A program made the translations under genes and the position numbers. Source: JAGQSZ01 sp049647585 (GTDB taxonomy: Bacteria; Actinomycetota; Acidimicrobiia; Acidimicrobiales; Microtrichaceae). From it: a stretch of 15,662 bases of DNA. Location of the stretch: contig JBARXY010000040.1 of assembly GCA_049647585.1 (NCBI GenBank), positions 1 through 15,662 on the forward strand. Reading direction: 5' to 3'. Positions 14,573 to 15,662 of this stretch are shown in pieces (the stretch's first letter is position 1; each line of letters begins with the position of its first letter). The notes beneath the pieces were generated by a model that had not been told where the DNA came from, did no database searches, and worked only from the letters and a program-made list of their open reading frames with translations.

Positions 14573-15544
14573 TCAGAGATGACTCGGCGGAGGCCCGAAT
14601 CTTCTGAGGGCGAAGTCCCGTAGCCCTTTGAGCCTCGCCGTAGGGTCGAAAATGAGTGGCCTGCTCGCAGGCGATACGACGCCCCTGATGACCTGTTCCA
14701 CGGTGATGACCGCTCGAATGAATGCGTGGTACCAGCCGCTGTTCTCCTGTACCAACAGCAGAGTGTTTCTGGTCTGGAGGTAGTCCACCAGACGCACGCC
14801 TGAGCCGATGTGCATGTTGGTCACCTTGGCTCCACGAATCAGGCCGACCCGCCAGCCGGCTCGACGGACCCTAATGCCCAGATCCGCCTCTTCGCAGTAC
14901 GAGAAGTATCTCTCGTCGAAGATCCCCGATTCTTCGAGACAGTCTCTCTTGAGCATCATCAGAGTTCCGTGGGGATAGTCGACCTCCTCCCAACGGGGCG
15001 TACTGGTGATCGGCAGCAACGAAGGGACCACCATCCCGCCGAAGTAGGGGTCGATCACCGGTGTCATTCCGTCACCGACGTCCGCACACATCAGCCCCGC
15101 CATCGGTTCCGCTTCAGCGATGCGGAGCATCTCACTCAGACAATCGGGCGCGGGATCCACGTCATGAGGTGCAACCACGACCCAGTCGCCATCGTTGGGG
15201 TCGCCGAGAAACAGTCGCAAGCCGACATTCGCTCCGGGTCCAAAACCCAGGTTCCTGCCTGTCTCAACGAGCGTGACCGCCGAGTCGCCAAGCGCTGCAA
15301 GGCCACTGCGAAGAGCGGCGAGTTGCTCCGATGACGATCCGTTGTCGATGACCGTGACCCGCACCTGGAGCTGATCAGCCAGGAAGCGTGCGACTGTCTC
15401 GGCGCAGGACTGTGCTTGGTTCCAGTGGATGATCACCACACGAAGTGGCACTGTCGGATTTGATGAGCTCAAGTCCCTCCCGGGGCGTGACGACTGGAAC
15501 GACAACCGCAGTTCACCGTTCCGACTCCCGGTTCCGACACCCAT
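14573..15544 (-). CDS. GT2 glycosyltransferase, rhamnosyltransferase (WbbL)-like (323 aa)
   Basis: A GT-A fold from about residue 33: LRVVIIHWNQ (34-43), VIDNGSSS (65-72) and GRNLGFGPGANVGLR (96-110). The metal site is APHDVDP (125-131). SGIFDERYFSYCEEADLGIRVRRAGW (206-231) is the acceptor/catalytic signature of WbbL-like rhamnosyltransferases. There are no clear membrane spans. ATG 15544 is the only upstream ATG, but residues 1-30 look non-conserved. TTG 15472 (L25), preceded by GGGAGG three nt upstream, is a serious alternative that would begin just before the fold. It is convergent with the HAD gene. Family GT2 is secure; a deoxysugar donor such as dTDP-rhamnose is a guess from the WbbL resemblance. 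Confidence 0.87.
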   Translation of the reverse strand: MGVGTGSRNGELRLSFQSSRPGRDLSSSNPTVPLRVVIIHWNQAQSCAETVARFLADQLQVRVTVIDNGSSSEQLAALRSGLAALGDSAVTLVETGRNLGFGPGANVGLRLFLGDPNDGDWVVVAPHDVDPAPDCLSEMLRIAEAEPMAGLMCADVGDGMTPVIDPYFGGMVVPSLLPITSTPRWEEVDYPHGTLMMLKRDCLEESGIFDERYFSYCEEADLGIRVRRAGWRVGLIRGAKVTNMHIGSGVRLVDYLQTRNTLLLVQENSGWYHAFIRAVITVEQVIRGVVSPASRPLIFDPTARLKGLRDFALRRFGPPPSHL

Positions 15545-15583
15545 GGGTCTGTGGGATGTCGAAGCGGGTGTCGAAGCCGCCTG

Positions 15584-15589
15584 AGGCTA
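15584..15589 (-). promoter_or_regulatory. Candidate -10 element (TAGCCT) upstream of the GT2 gene
   Basis: TAGCCT on the minus strand lies 39 nt before ATG 15544. It sits in the context CCGCTAGCCTCA, similar to CGCGGTAGCCTCA before the GT2-methyltransferase gene. No -35 element was recognised. Confidence 0.28.
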
Positions 15590-15626
15590 GCGGCACAATC
15601 TCAACCGCTGCCCCAGGCAGCCAGGG

Positions 15627-15662
15627 GGCGCGGGTCGCGTCCGGAGGCGCGGGTCGCGTCCG
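15627..15662. repeat. 19-bp-period tandem repeat at the window edge
   Basis: GGCGCGGGTCGCGTCCG occurs at 15627-15643 and 15646-15662, separated by GA. The second copy ends exactly at the window edge, so the array may continue. A smaller 12-bp duplication (TGTCGAAGCGGG / TGTCGAAGCCGC) lies at 15557-15580. No gene is seen in 15545-15662. Confidence 0.85.

Overview
The window is high-GC and densely packed with cell-envelope glycosylation genes. It very probably comes from a mycolic-acid-containing actinobacterium (Mycobacteriales, the Corynebacterium/Mycobacterium/Rhodococcus/Gordonia group). The main evidence is the very large gene at 6705-11282, which has the architecture of AftD, the arabinofuranosyltransferase of arabinogalactan and lipoarabinomannan found in that order. 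The genus cannot be fixed from sequence reading alone. I see no rRNA, tRNA, CRISPR array, transposase, integrase or phage gene.

Layout. (1) 1-2906, minus strand: a two-gene operon. The first gene encodes a fused family-2 glycosyltransferase/SAM methyltransferase. The second encodes a multi-membrane-span GT-C-type glycosyltransferase that runs off the left edge. (2) 2958-4235, plus strand: a membrane acyltransferase (acyltransferase-3 family), divergent from the operon with only about 50 bp between the starts. (3) 4245-6488, minus strand: a large GT-C-like membrane protein with a soluble C-terminal domain. (4) 6705-11282, plus strand: aftD. (5) 11283-11588: a gene-free convergent spacer with tandem repeats and a strong hairpin. 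(6) 11589-12371, minus strand: a SAM methyltransferase. (7) 12643-14471, plus strand: a GT4 glycosyltransferase overlapping by 4 nt (ATGA) with a HAD-family 5'-nucleotidase-like phosphatase. (8) 14573-15544, minus strand: a GT2 glycosyltransferase. (9) 15545-15662: no gene, with a tandem repeat at the edge.

Working together (inference). Cytoplasmic enzymes (the GT2-methyltransferase fusion, GT4, GT2, methyltransferase and HAD phosphatase) could make and modify lipid-linked sugars or short glycans. Membrane GT-C enzymes (the partial one, the 747-residue one and AftD) would use polyprenyl-phosphate sugars on the outer face, and the acyltransferase would decorate the product. Apart from aftD, no gene here can be given a precise substrate from sequence.

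Two features are not explained by the gene list. First, short tandem duplications with unrelated unit lengths (15, 17, 20, 24, 44 and 48 bp, plus a 19-bp period at the edge) sit at most gene boundaries or in terminal coding extensions, and several include or reset start and stop codons. Second, two genes have identically spaced -10 hexamers (TANNNT, 7 nt, ATG), which predicts leaderless transcripts and fixes their start codons.
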